This document shows positions 6,837-14,885 of a DNA stretch of 16,135 bases, piece by piece. A program made the translations under genes and the position numbers. The stretch is from an uncultured Bariatricus sp. (GTDB taxonomy: Bacteria > Bacillota > Clostridia > Lachnospirales > Lachnospiraceae): NCBI GenBank assembly GCA_934320645.1, contig CAKRFP010000046.1, forward strand, positions 1 through 16,135, written 5' to 3'. Each line of letters begins with the position of its first letter. Within the stretch, counting starts at the first letter, position 1. The notes beneath the pieces are model-generated. The model was not told the DNA's origin, made no database searches, and saw nothing but the letters and a program-made list of their open reading frames with translations.

Positions 6837-9212
6837 TTATTTGAATTCTACGATAGTTACACCGGCATCGCCCTCCCCGAAAGCTCCCAGCCGGAAGGAT
6901 TTGATATGTTTCTGGCGGCGCAGATACTGATGGATCCCGTTCCTGAGTGCGCCGGTTCCTTTCCCGTGTACAATTCGTACCGGACTTAAGTGTGCGATAT
7001 AGGCATCATCCAGATATTTGTCAAGTTCGGCAACTGCTTCATCGACTGTTTTGCCAAGAAGATTGATCTCCGGACTGACATGCATGGATTTGCCCATCTT
7101 CATCTTGCCACTGCTGGTTCTGCGCATCTGCTTTGCAGTAACCGTAAGCGGTTCTTCGATCAGTTCGAGATCGGAAATATTGACCTGTGACCGGAGAATA
7201 CCCATCTGGACAAACAGGTTGCCTTTGGCATCCGGTAGTGAATTTACTGTTCCGGTCAGATTCATGCTCAGTACTTTTACAGAATCGCCCAGATGGAAAT
7301 CGCTTGCCTTGTAAGCTTTGGAAGGTTTTTTCTTTTCCAGACGGTTTTTATTTTCAGTTTTGGAAAGCTGCTTGCGGATCCGTTCTCTTTCTTTTTCCAT
7401 CTCGGAAGCGGAAATACTGGCTTTGCCGAATTTGCGGAAGTTCTTCATTGTCTCATCAGCAAAATCTTTGGCTTCCTGAACAATGTCGGTTGCTCTGGCA
7501 TTTGCCTCACGAATGATCCGGTCGCGCTGTGTATCCAGCTTTTCCTGTTGGTTCTTGAGTTCGGACTTGAGACGCTCCATCTCGCGGCGGTAAGAAGCAA
7601 CCTCTTCCCGCTCTTTTTCGATGGTCTTGCGGCTCTGTTCCAGATCAGTAAGGAGATCTTCAAAAGATTCATCCTCCTCGGTCAGATGCGTTTTGGCATC
7701 CTGGATGATATAATCCGGAAGGCCGAGTTTTTCGGAAATCGCGAAAGCATTACTTTTTCCAGGAATACCGATCAGAAGATGGTAAGTCGGGCTCAATGTC
7801 TCCACGTCAAATTCACAGCAGGCATTTTCTACTCCCGGAGTAGAAAGAGCAAATACCTTCAGTTCGCTGTAGTGTGTCGTTGCCATAGTGCGGATTCCAC
7901 GGTTATGCAGATGTGACAGAATGGCGATAGCGAGTGCAGCACCCTCCGTCGGATCGGTTCCCGCACCAAGTTCATCGAAAAGGACTAATGAATTCTCATC
8001 CACATGATTTAGGAAAGAAACCACATTTGTCATGTGAGAAGAGAAGGTACTTAAAGACTGTTCAATACTCTGTTCGTCACCAATATCAGCATAAACCTGG
8101 TTAAATACAGCAAGTTCTGAACGGTCAAGTGCAGGAATGTGCAGACCTGCCTGGCCCATGAGGGTAAAAAGCCCCACAGTCTTGAGGGAAACGGTCTTAC
8201 CACCTGTATTCGGACCGGTTATGACGAGAAGATCAAAGGTATCTCCAAGTGTCAGACTGATCGGAACAACTTTTTTACGGTCCAGAAGAGGGTGTCTTCC
8301 CTCACGGATCCGGATCCGGCCTTCGGTGTTAAAGACTGGGCGGCTGGCGTTCATATCCAGTGCCAGTGCACCTTTTGCAAAAATAAAATCCAGTTCTACA
8401 AGTGCTTTGTAGTTCAGACGGATTTCTTCAATATATTCAGCTGCATCCACACTGAGGCGGGCAAGGATCACCTGGATTTCTTCCTGCTCCTGGGCATATA
8501 ATTCTTTCAGATCATTGTTCAGTTTGACAACGGCCATCGGCTCAATGAAAAGTGTGGATCCGGTTGCTGACTGGTCATGGATCAGACCATTTACCTGGCT
8601 GCGGTACTCGGCTTTTACCGGGAGACAGTAACGGTCGCCACGCATGGTAATAATGGCATCCTGGAGATAGGTGCGCATGGAACCGTTCAAAAGTCCGGTC
8701 ATGGTAGAATGGATTTTGTCATTCATGCCGTTAATACTGCGGCGGATCTGCTTTAATTTGCTGCTGGCATCATCGCTGATCTCGTCTTCACCAAGAATGC
8801 AGCGGTCAATTTCAGTAGAAAGTGGTGTAAGCGGCGCAAGCTGTTCAAAATATACATCCAGACAATCTGCCTGATCGTCTGCATTTTCATGACGACCGTA
8901 GGATTTGATCCGGGCGGTTGTCTGAAGAAGCTTGCCGATCCGGAGGAGTTCCGGTGCGCTTAAGGCACTTCCGATCTCCAGGCGCTTGAGAGAGTCGGAG
9001 ACAGCATAGCAGCCGCTGAAAGAAGGAATTCCCTTCTTTACAATGCGGGTAAATGCTGCGGAAGTCTGTTCCTGTGCAGTGATGATTTTGTTAAGGTCGG
9101 TCATCGGCTTGATCCGTCGGCAGAATGAAGCTCCGCCAGGGGAAGAAGCGTGATCGGTCAGCATCTCTATAATTTTTGGAAATTCCAATTTTGTTAAAGA
9201 TTTTTGATTCAT
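6837..9212 (-). CDS. mutS2: MutS2 (RqcU) ATPase with Smr domain
   Basis: The product is 791 residues from the chosen start, matching the usual length of about 785. MutS2 proteins act on branched DNA or, as shown in Bacillus, on collided ribosomes that they split to start quality control. An alpha-helical core (about 1-300) precedes the ATPase domain with Walker A GPNTGGKT (333-340), LSTFSSHM (387-394), Walker B LVLFDELGAGTDP (409-421) and TTHYSELK (445-452). A long charged coiled coil (about 510-630), the KOW-like linker and the C-terminal Smr domain with HGKGTG follow. In Smr the usual LDLRG motif reads INLLGK, so its arginine is missing. I start at the second Met (9210-9212), which has GAGGT 11 bases upstream and gives the family's usual MNxKSLxxLE beginning; a Met six residues earlier (9230) has no such site. 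Confidence 0.95.
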   Translation of the reverse strand: MNQKSLTKLEFPKIIEMLTDHASSPGGASFCRRIKPMTDLNKIITAQEQTSAAFTRIVKKGIPSFSGCYAVSDSLKRLEIGSALSAPELLRIGKLLQTTARIKSYGRHENADDQADCLDVYFEQLAPLTPLSTEIDRCILGEDEISDDASSKLKQIRRSINGMNDKIHSTMTGLLNGSMRTYLQDAIITMRGDRYCLPVKAEYRSQVNGLIHDQSATGSTLFIEPMAVVKLNNDLKELYAQEQEEIQVILARLSVDAAEYIEEIRLNYKALVELDFIFAKGALALDMNASRPVFNTEGRIRIREGRHPLLDRKKVVPISLTLGDTFDLLVITGPNTGGKTVSLKTVGLFTLMGQAGLHIPALDRSELAVFNQVYADIGDEQSIEQSLSTFSSHMTNVVSFLNHVDENSLVLFDELGAGTDPTEGAALAIAILSHLHNRGIRTMATTHYSELKVFALSTPGVENACCEFDVETLSPTYHLLIGIPGKSNAFAISEKLGLPDYIIQDAKTHLTEEDESFEDLLTDLEQSRKTIEKEREEVASYRREMERLKSELKNQQEKLDTQRDRIIREANARATDIVQEAKDFADETMKNFRKFGKASISASEMEKERERIRKQLSKTENKNRLEKKKPSKAYKASDFHLGDSVKVLSMNLTGTVNSLPDAKGNLFVQMGILRSQVNISDLELIEEPLTVTAKQMRRTSSGKMKMGKSMHVSPEINLLGKTVDEAVAELDKYLDDAYIAHLSPVRIVHGKGTGALRNGIHQYLRRQKHIKSFRLGAFGEGDAGVTIVEFK

Positions 9213-9245
9213 AATACATTTATACCTCATATTTTGTCTGGTTCT

Positions 9246-9273
9246 ATTCTAACGTATTTACCGTCTAAATGAA
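9246..9273 (-). promoter_or_regulatory. Possible promoter of mutS2
   Basis: On the minus strand TAGAAT (9246-9251) lies about 35 bases before the chosen mutS2 start, with a weak TTTCAT 17 bases upstream of it. The -35 is poor, so this is a tentative call. The region is shared back to back with the plus-strand promoter at 9294. Confidence 0.35.
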
Positions 9274-9293
9274 AGTGGAAAGGTGAAATTTCG

Positions 9294-9322
9294 TTGAACA
9301 TTTGCGGGGAATCATGTATACT
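9294..9322 (+). promoter_or_regulatory. Sigma-A type promoter of the HtrA-like gene and probably yhaM-rlmD
   Basis: TTGAAC (9294-9299) and TATACT (9317-9322) are separated by exactly 17 bases, close to consensus. The start codon at 9371 follows after a leader of about 40 bases that ends in AAGGAGA. Confidence 0.8.
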
Positions 9323-9370
9323 AAAACCAGGTGTGGCTGAAAGCACTCCGGAGGCCTAAGGAGAAGCACA

Positions 9371-10660
9371 ATGTCTGATAATCGGGAAAATAAACGGAAC
9401 GAAGAACCGCACGACAGTGAGGAAGAAAAATATTCGTTTTTGCAGGAAACAGTAAAAGATGAACAGCGAAGTAAAAAAGGAATCATGGGAAATCTGTGCA
9501 GGCTTGCAGGAAGAGGACTGATTTTTGGACTTGCAGCAGGCCTTGCGTTTTATGCCCTTCGCCCATGGGCAATGACACATCTGGGCGGAGAGAAGGTAAC
9601 GATTCCGCTGGATCAGGAGGAAACTCCGGTTGAGGATGAGGAGGATACCAAGGAGCAGGAAGCACAGGATGAAGAGATTCAGTATCCGGATCTGACTGTC
9701 GAAGATTATCAGGAGATGAACCATGCATTATACCAGGTGGCAGTGTCAGCAGGAAAAAGTGTGGTTGAGATCTATGCCGTGCACCGAGATGAAGGCTGGG
9801 AGAATGCAGGGGAGCAGGAACAGGCTGTATCGGGAGTTATTTTCTGGGATAATGGTGCAGATCTTCTGATTGCGGCACCGGCAAGAATTGTAAAAGATGC
9901 AGAAGCACTGAAAGCCACATTTTCAGACAATACTACATATAACGCAACTTTGAAAAAGCAGGACCGGAATCTTGGACTTGCGATCATTGCGGTTAAGAGA
10001 TCAGATCTGTCGGATAGTACGAGAAACCAGATCCAGACAGCGACGCTTGGTAATTCCAATGCAGTGAACCGTGGGGACGGCGTGATCGTTCTTGGTGAGC
10101 AGTTTGGATATGCAGGTGGTGTCGGATATGGGATCATCAGTTCCACCAGAAATTACCGGACAGTGGCAGACGGGCAGTACCGGCTGCTTGATACAGATAT
10201 TGCAGGAAGTGAAAAAGGGAGCGGAATTCTGTTTGACACGGCGGGTGAAGTGATTGGAATCTGTGATCAGTCAGAACTGCAGAGAGACGGAAATCTTGTA
10301 AGTGCCTATGCGATTTCGGATATCAAGGAAGAGATCGAACTTCTGGCAAATGGACAGGGAGTTCCGTATATTGGTATTCACGGAGTTGTAGTGACGGAGA
10401 AGATTGCGAATGAACAGGAGATCCCGAAGGGCATTTATGTCCGGGAAGTAGAAGCGGATTCTCCGGCGATGCAGGCAGGAATCCAGAACGGTGACGTGAT
10501 CACAGCGATTGATGAGACAGATATTACCGGTATCGCAGGATTTCATAAGCAGATCACAAAAGCCGGAACCGGTGCACAGATCAAGGTCAAAGGGCAGAGA
10601 CGTGGCGCAGACGACTATGTTGATGTGACGTTTGATGTGACAGTTGGAAGCAAAGAATAG
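9371..10660 (+). CDS. Membrane-anchored HtrA/DegP-like protein with PDZ domain, probably a pseudo-protease
   Basis: The product is 429 residues. A charged cytoplasmic N-terminus (1-46) is followed by one membrane helix (about 48-65), an acidic linker rich in E, D and Q (about 81-112), a trypsin-like domain (about 117-325) and a PDZ domain (about 330-425, with IPKGIYVREVEADSPAMQAGIQNGDVI). The fold can be traced by segments such as LGLAIIAV (201-208), VIVLGEQFGYAGGVGYGIISS (238-258) and GEVIGI (292-297). The catalytic triad is absent in this alignment: R172 stands where His is expected (LIAAPARIV for LTNxHVV), G202 where Asp is expected (DRNLGLA for DPxTDLA), and G283-S284 replaces the GNSGG serine (EKGSGILF). 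It probably binds exported proteins without cutting them. AAGGAGA precedes the start; yhaM follows after 52 bases. Confidence 0.85.
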   Translation: MSDNRENKRNEEPHDSEEEKYSFLQETVKDEQRSKKGIMGNLCRLAGRGLIFGLAAGLAFYALRPWAMTHLGGEKVTIPLDQEETPVEDEEDTKEQEAQDEEIQYPDLTVEDYQEMNHALYQVAVSAGKSVVEIYAVHRDEGWENAGEQEQAVSGVIFWDNGADLLIAAPARIVKDAEALKATFSDNTTYNATLKKQDRNLGLAIIAVKRSDLSDSTRNQIQTATLGNSNAVNRGDGVIVLGEQFGYAGGVGYGIISSTRNYRTVADGQYRLLDTDIAGSEKGSGILFDTAGEVIGICDQSELQRDGNLVSAYAISDIKEEIELLANGQGVPYIGIHGVVVTEKIANEQEIPKGIYVREVEADSPAMQAGIQNGDVITAIDETDITGIAGFHKQITKAGTGAQIKVKGQRRGADDYVDVTFDVTVGSKE

Positions 10661-10712
10661 ATTTGCAAAAAAGCAGCCATAAATTTAAATATAGAGCAGG
10701 AAGAGGAATGAC

Positions 10713-11654
10713 ATGAGATATATTGAGACATTACACGAAGGCGAGACAATCAGAAATACGTATCTTTGCAAAGGAAAAAGAAGTGCGGAGACAAGGAACG
10801 GGAAACCATACGACAACCTGATCCTTCAGGACAAGACAGGAACTTTAGATGGAAAGATCTGGGATCCGAATTCAAATGGAATTGCAGATTACAGCGAAAA
10901 AGATTTTATTGAAGTTTACGGGGAGATCATCAGCTATAACGGCAATCTTCAGATGAACATCAAGCAGCTCCGTGTAGCAGACGAGGGAGAATACGATCCG
11001 GCGGATTATATGCCGACCAGCGAGAAAAGTGTGGATGGAATGTATGAAGAACTGATGCGTTATGGAAAGCAGGTGAAGAACCCGTATCTGCAGCAGGTGA
11101 TCCGGTATTATTTTGTAAATGATGAGCAGTTTATCAAGAGCTTCAAGGCGCATTCGGCAGCAAAGAGTGTACATCACGGATTTGCCGGAGGACTTCTGGA
11201 GCACACATTAAGCGTAGTGAAATTCTGTGAATATATGGCAGGGGCATATCCAATCCTGAATAAGGACCTTCTGTATACAGCGGCAATGTGTCATGATATC
11301 GGAAAGACACAGGAACTTTCCCTGTTTCCGGATAATGATTATACCGATGACGGGCAGCTGCTCGGTCATATTGTGATCGGTGTGGAAATGCTGGATGATG
11401 CAATTCGTGAGATCCCGGATTTCCCGAAGAAGCTTGCCAGCGAATTAAAGCACTGTATCGTAGCGCATCACGGAGAACTCGAATACGGTTCGCCGAAGAA
11501 ACCGGCGCTTGCTGAGGCAATGGCACTTAATTGTGCGGATAATGCTGATGCAAAGATGCAGACACTGACAGAGATTTTTAAGGCAAAAGATACAAAAGAC
11601 TGGTTAGGTTATAACCGCCTGTTTGAATCCAACTTAAGAAAGACCAGTATCTAA
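10713..11654 (+). CDS. yhaM: YhaM-type 3'-5' exoribonuclease with OB-fold and HD domain
   Basis: The product is 313 residues, nearly the same as YhaM of Bacillus (314). YhaM trims RNA, and also single-stranded DNA, from the 3' end with Mn2+ or Co2+. An OB-fold nucleic-acid-binding domain covers about 12-90 (DNLILQDKTGTLDGKIWD, then YGEIISYNGNLQMNIKQLR). The HD phosphohydrolase domain follows with H164 in LLEHT, H194-D195 in CHDIGK, H219 in LGHI, H252-H253 in AHHGE and D276 in NCADNADAK, a complete metal-binding set. The start has GGAAGAGGAA close upstream. It follows the HtrA-like gene by 52 bases, without a clear terminator between them, and precedes rlmD by 19 bases, so the three genes may share a transcript. 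A weak promoter-like pair at 10663-10691 is possible but unconvincing. Confidence 0.9.
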   Translation: MRYIETLHEGETIRNTYLCKGKRSAETRNGKPYDNLILQDKTGTLDGKIWDPNSNGIADYSEKDFIEVYGEIISYNGNLQMNIKQLRVADEGEYDPADYMPTSEKSVDGMYEELMRYGKQVKNPYLQQVIRYYFVNDEQFIKSFKAHSAAKSVHHGFAGGLLEHTLSVVKFCEYMAGAYPILNKDLLYTAAMCHDIGKTQELSLFPDNDYTDDGQLLGHIVIGVEMLDDAIREIPDFPKKLASELKHCIVAHHGELEYGSPKKPALAEAMALNCADNADAKMQTLTEIFKAKDTKDWLGYNRLFESNLRKTSI

Positions 11655-11673
11655 GAGAAGTTCTGAAAGAAAG

Positions 11674-13395
11674 ATGAGTATAAAAATGAAGAAAAATGAC
11701 GTAGTGACGGTAGAAGTTACAGATATCGGAATCGGCGGTGAAGGAATCGGAAAGGTTGATGGATATACTCTGTTTATCAAGGATGCAGTCATCGGAGATA
11801 CCGTTGAAGTAAAAGTAATGAAAGCAAAAAAGAACTACGGATATGCGAGATTAATGCGGATTGTAAAAGAATCCGCATTTCGTGTATCTGCACACTGTCC
11901 GGAGGCAAGACGCTGTGGCGGATGCCAGATCCAGGAGATGGATTACCGGAAGCAGCTGGAGTTTAAAAATACAAAAGTAAGAAATAACCTGATCCGTCTT
12001 GGCGGTGTGGAAGAAGAATTGCTGGATCAGATCATGGAGCCGATCGCAGGAATGGAGGAACCGTTCCGTTACCGGAATAAAGCACAGTTCCCGATCGGAG
12101 TGGATAAAGAAGGGAATCTGACCGCAGGATTTTATGCCGGGAGAACGCATCAGATCATTCCGGTTCCGGAAAGAGACTGTGTGCTTGGCGTTGCAGAGAA
12201 TAAAGTGATCCTGGATGAGATTCTGGATTATATGCGGGAAGAGAAGATCTCTGCGTATGATGAGGAACTGCATAAAGGACTGGTGCGCCATGTCCTGATC
12301 CGTTATGGATTTACGACAAAAGAGATCATGGTCTGCCTGATCATTAACGGAGACAAACTTCCTCACAGTGAGAAATTGGTGGAAAAGCTGATAAAGATTC
12401 CGGGAATGACAAGCATTACTTATAATATCAATAAAGAAAAGACGAATGTGATTATGGGACCAAAGGTGTGTCCGCTCTGGGGACAGACTTATATCACAGA
12501 TTATATTGGTAATGTCAAATATCAGATTTCACCACTGTCTTTCTATCAGGTGAATCCGGTGCAGACAGAGGTGCTTTATGGAACTGCACTGGAATACGCC
12601 GGACTTACCGGTAATGAGACGGTCTGGGATGTGTACTGCGGAATCGGAACCATTTCCCTTTTCCTTGCGCAGAAAGCACAGAAAGTCTATGGCGTGGAGA
12701 TCGTGCCGCAGGCAATCGAAGATGCAAAGCATAATGCTGAGATCAATGAGATTACAAATGCAGAATTCTTTGTAGGGAAGGCAGAAGATGTGCTGCCGGG
12801 GTACTATGCGGATTACGCAAAGGAGCATCCGGGAGAACATGCAAGAGCAGATGTGATCGTAGTCGATCCACCGAGAAAAGGATGTGAGAGAAGCGTACTG
12901 GATACGATGGTTCAGATGGAGCCGGAGAGGATCGTATATGTGAGCTGCGATTCGGCGACTTTGGCGCGGGACGTGAAGTATCTGCGGGAAAATGGGTATG
13001 AGATCAGGAAGGTGAAGGCGACTGATATGTTTCCGATGAGTGTGCATGTGGAGACGGTAGTACTGCTTTCCCACAAAAAGCCCGACAGTCATATCAACAT
13101 AAAAGTGGAGTTTGGCGAGGGTGAGGGTAAAGTTCCTTTAAAAGCAATCGCTGAAAGAGCAGAAGCCTATAAGCCGAAAGAGCGAGTCACCTACAAAATG
13201 ATAAAAGAGTACATAGAAGCAAAATACGGCTTCAAAGTACATACTGCATATATTGCAGAGGTTAAGAGAGATTTAGGTTTACCGATGTATGATGCTCCCA
13301 ATGCGGTAGAGGAATTGAAACAGCCGAGGAAACACCCGACACAAGAGAAGGTTGAAGCGATAAAGGATGCTTTGAAACACTTTGAGGTAATATAG
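11674..13395 (+). CDS. rlmD: 23S rRNA (uracil-C5)-methyltransferase of the RlmD/TrmA family with extra C-terminal domain
   Basis: The product is 573 residues, about 110 more than a standard enzyme. It methylates a uridine of 23S rRNA (U1939 or U747 class) using S-adenosylmethionine. A TRAM RNA-binding domain (about 5-63) comes first, then four cysteines for a [4Fe-4S] cluster (C75, C81, C84 and C169). The Rossmann methyltransferase domain has WDVYCGIGTISLFLA (318-332), DPPRKGC (398-404), the catalytic cysteine C425 in VSCDSATLARD, and E460 in HVETVVLL. The family fold ends near residue 466. Residues 467-573 form a separate helical tail (VTYKMIKEYIEAKYGFKVHTAYIAEVKRDLG at 505-535) of unknown function that borders the accessory region. 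The ribosome binding site (GAAAGAAAG) is weak. Whether the target is U1939 or another site cannot be told. Confidence 0.9.
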   Translation: MSIKMKKNDVVTVEVTDIGIGGEGIGKVDGYTLFIKDAVIGDTVEVKVMKAKKNYGYARLMRIVKESAFRVSAHCPEARRCGGCQIQEMDYRKQLEFKNTKVRNNLIRLGGVEEELLDQIMEPIAGMEEPFRYRNKAQFPIGVDKEGNLTAGFYAGRTHQIIPVPERDCVLGVAENKVILDEILDYMREEKISAYDEELHKGLVRHVLIRYGFTTKEIMVCLIINGDKLPHSEKLVEKLIKIPGMTSITYNINKEKTNVIMGPKVCPLWGQTYITDYIGNVKYQISPLSFYQVNPVQTEVLYGTALEYAGLTGNETVWDVYCGIGTISLFLAQKAQKVYGVEIVPQAIEDAKHNAEINEITNAEFFVGKAEDVLPGYYADYAKEHPGEHARADVIVVDPPRKGCERSVLDTMVQMEPERIVYVSCDSATLARDVKYLRENGYEIRKVKATDMFPMSVHVETVVLLSHKKPDSHINIKVEFGEGEGKVPLKAIAERAEAYKPKERVTYKMIKEYIEAKYGFKVHTAYIAEVKRDLGLPMYDAPNAVEELKQPRKHPTQEKVEAIKDALKHFEVI

Positions 13396-13433
13396 TCAAT
13401 ATAGCAAATTATCAGAAAGAGTGGGTTAAATAT

Positions 13434-13961
13434 ATGGGAAACATATTACAACGACTAATATATAATCTGTCCGCTACGGCACCTCTATGTTTTATCTTTG
13501 CGTTGCTTTGGTATTGGCAAAAAAAGACAATGGATATTCCATGTATTGTTATGTGTATAGGAGTTGCTCTTGTTATATTGTTTATGATATCCTTTTCGTA
13601 TGGGAAAAGACATTTCGCACCCATAATAATAAGAACAAATGATATAGCTCCTTATGATAGTTGGGTTATCATGTATATAATCACATATATGTTTCCGTTT
13701 GCAAGTTTGGTAATTAAGGATTTCAATTTGATAATATGCGTTATTGTAGCTGGAGTGCTAATTATGGCAGCACCATGTGTTAATACAGCAATTCCCAATC
13801 CAATACTATTTTTACGAGGATATCATTTTTATCAAATAAGCGGTGAACACGGGATATCAGGATGTGTTTTAATAAGTCGGAGGAAGCTTAGAAAGGCGAA
13901 AGATGTGAAAACGATTAATAGGATTTTTGATTTTTTGTTTTTAGATGCAGAGAGGAGATAG
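13434..13961 (+). CDS. kwaA: Probable KwaA, membrane subunit of a Kiwa anti-phage system
   Basis: The product is 175 residues. Four hydrophobic helices are visible at about 12-29, 34-57, 75-93 and 97-113. A cytoplasmic tail follows that contains NPILFLRGYHFYQIS (121-135) and ISRRKLRK. In known Kiwa systems KwaA is a small four-helix membrane protein that senses phage at the envelope and recruits KwaB. The size, topology, the NPxLxLxGYxxY motif as I remember it from the family, and the DUF4868 neighbour support the call; the neighbour is the strongest evidence. The start at 13434 has only a weak ribosome binding site (GAGTGGG). No clear promoter lies in the 38-base gap after rlmD. The gene is AT-rich compared with the genes before it, which suggests transfer. 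A generic membrane protein is the alternative. Confidence 0.72.
   Translation: MGNILQRLIYNLSATAPLCFIFALLWYWQKKTMDIPCIVMCIGVALVILFMISFSYGKRHFAPIIIRTNDIAPYDSWVIMYIITYMFPFASLVIKDFNLIICVIVAGVLIMAAPCVNTAIPNPILFLRGYHFYQISGEHGISGCVLISRRKLRKAKDVKTINRIFDFLFLDAERR
13952..13958 (+). promoter_or_regulatory. Ribosome binding site that decides the KwaB start
   Basis: GAGGAGA lies 10 bases before the ATG at 13969. It makes that codon a better start than an in-frame ATG at 13945, which would overlap the upstream gene and has only a T-run before it. Confidence 0.7.
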
Positions 13962-13968
13962 ATATAGA

Positions 13969-14856
13969 ATGTTTGAGAATTGTTCAATAATAATTATTGC
14001 TAACGGAAGTCATGTGGATGAATTGTATAGACTTGAAGTTGATGCGGACACGCAAAAAGAAATTTGCTTATCGTTTGATAGTGCAGTAGATGATTTGCTT
14101 TCTGAGAAAACTAAAATTTCATTTGATGGTAGTTATAAACCACATAATGACGAATTTTTAGCTATTGAAAATTTCCAGCTTTCAGATGCAATTAAAGATG
14201 CAATAAGAGATCCGTTAGGTGTGCCTGCATATAAAAAAGAAAATGATGAGTTTTATGAAATTAAAGCAATATTTGTTGGAAAGAGGACAGAAACAGAGGA
14301 TACTGAAAGATTCCAAGTTGCCTTTCAGCGTTTTCGCAAAGAACAATATATCACTACAAATTGGGTAAATTTATTTTTCACCAGAGATACATTTAGAAGA
14401 GAAAAGAATTTTGGCATAAGTATTTCTGATACGGCAGATTGCTATTATACAGAAGGAGAATTGCAATTTTCCTCTTTCTATTTTGCGAGGCAGATTTTTG
14501 ATTTGAGCGAATATTATAGATCTGCAACGGATCAAGAAGTTCAATCATTTACAACAAGTGATAAATTATCTTTTGAAGATACAGAGGCATTTAAAAATAC
14601 GGCTAATACTTGGATAAGGCGGAAAATAGCAATGATTAATGATTCCGGTGTGCTTGTAAATTATAAAGCATCAGAAATCAAAAAATTGGCTAAAGATGCC
14701 GGGATAACGATTGCGGTTGAGAACAAAAAAGTTGTTATTCCAAATGATAAAGAACAGATAAAAGTTATTCTCGGTTTTTTAGATGAAGAAGCATATAAGG
14801 GTCCATTTTCGCAGAATACATTCCTTGCTAATTCAAAAAGAAGGGTTAATAAATAA
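13969..14856 (+). CDS. kwaB: Probable KwaB, DUF4868 subunit of a Kiwa anti-phage system
   Basis: The product is 295 residues from the chosen start, close to the roughly 315 typical of KwaB. The DUF4868 pattern is visible: FYEIKAIFVGKR (about 93-104), RFQVAFQRFRKEQYITTNW (about 113-131), FGISISDTADCYY (about 147-159), FYFARQIFDLSEYY (about 169-182) and the C-terminal FLDEEAYKGPFSQ followed by LANSKRR (about 270-291). KwaB is the cytoplasmic partner of KwaA; published work describes it as DNA-binding and able to stop phage replication once KwaA is triggered. The gene begins 7 bases after the kwaA stop. A start eight codons earlier (13945) is possible but lacks a ribosome binding site. It is AT-rich like its neighbours. 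I recognise the family by motif memory, without an alignment. Confidence 0.78.
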   Translation: MFENCSIIIIANGSHVDELYRLEVDADTQKEICLSFDSAVDDLLSEKTKISFDGSYKPHNDEFLAIENFQLSDAIKDAIRDPLGVPAYKKENDEFYEIKAIFVGKRTETEDTERFQVAFQRFRKEQYITTNWVNLFFTRDTFRREKNFGISISDTADCYYTEGELQFSSFYFARQIFDLSEYYRSATDQEVQSFTTSDKLSFEDTEAFKNTANTWIRRKIAMINDSGVLVNYKASEIKKLAKDAGITIAVENKKVVIPNDKEQIKVILGFLDEEAYKGPFSQNTFLANSKRRVNK

Positions 14857-14885
14857 TTTGTAAATGAAAGGATGATTTTAACAAG

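Noticed and set aside
7293..7916. 207-residue open frame on the plus strand within mutS2
   Set aside because: It is antisense to a well-supported gene, has no ribosome binding site, and its Phe/Leu/Cys-rich composition is the usual mirror of a coding strand.
9213..9230. Earlier ATG at 9230 as the start of mutS2
   Set aside because: There is no ribosome binding site before it, and the extra six residues do not fit the family's N-terminus.
12529..13092. 187-residue open frame on the minus strand within rlmD
   Set aside because: It is antisense to the methyltransferase domain and has a His/Arg/Ile-rich composition typical of a shadow frame.
13945..13968. Earlier ATG at 13945 as the start of the DUF4868 gene
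   Set aside because: It overlaps the kwaA end and is preceded by a T-run, whereas the ATG at 13969 has GAGGAGA at proper distance.
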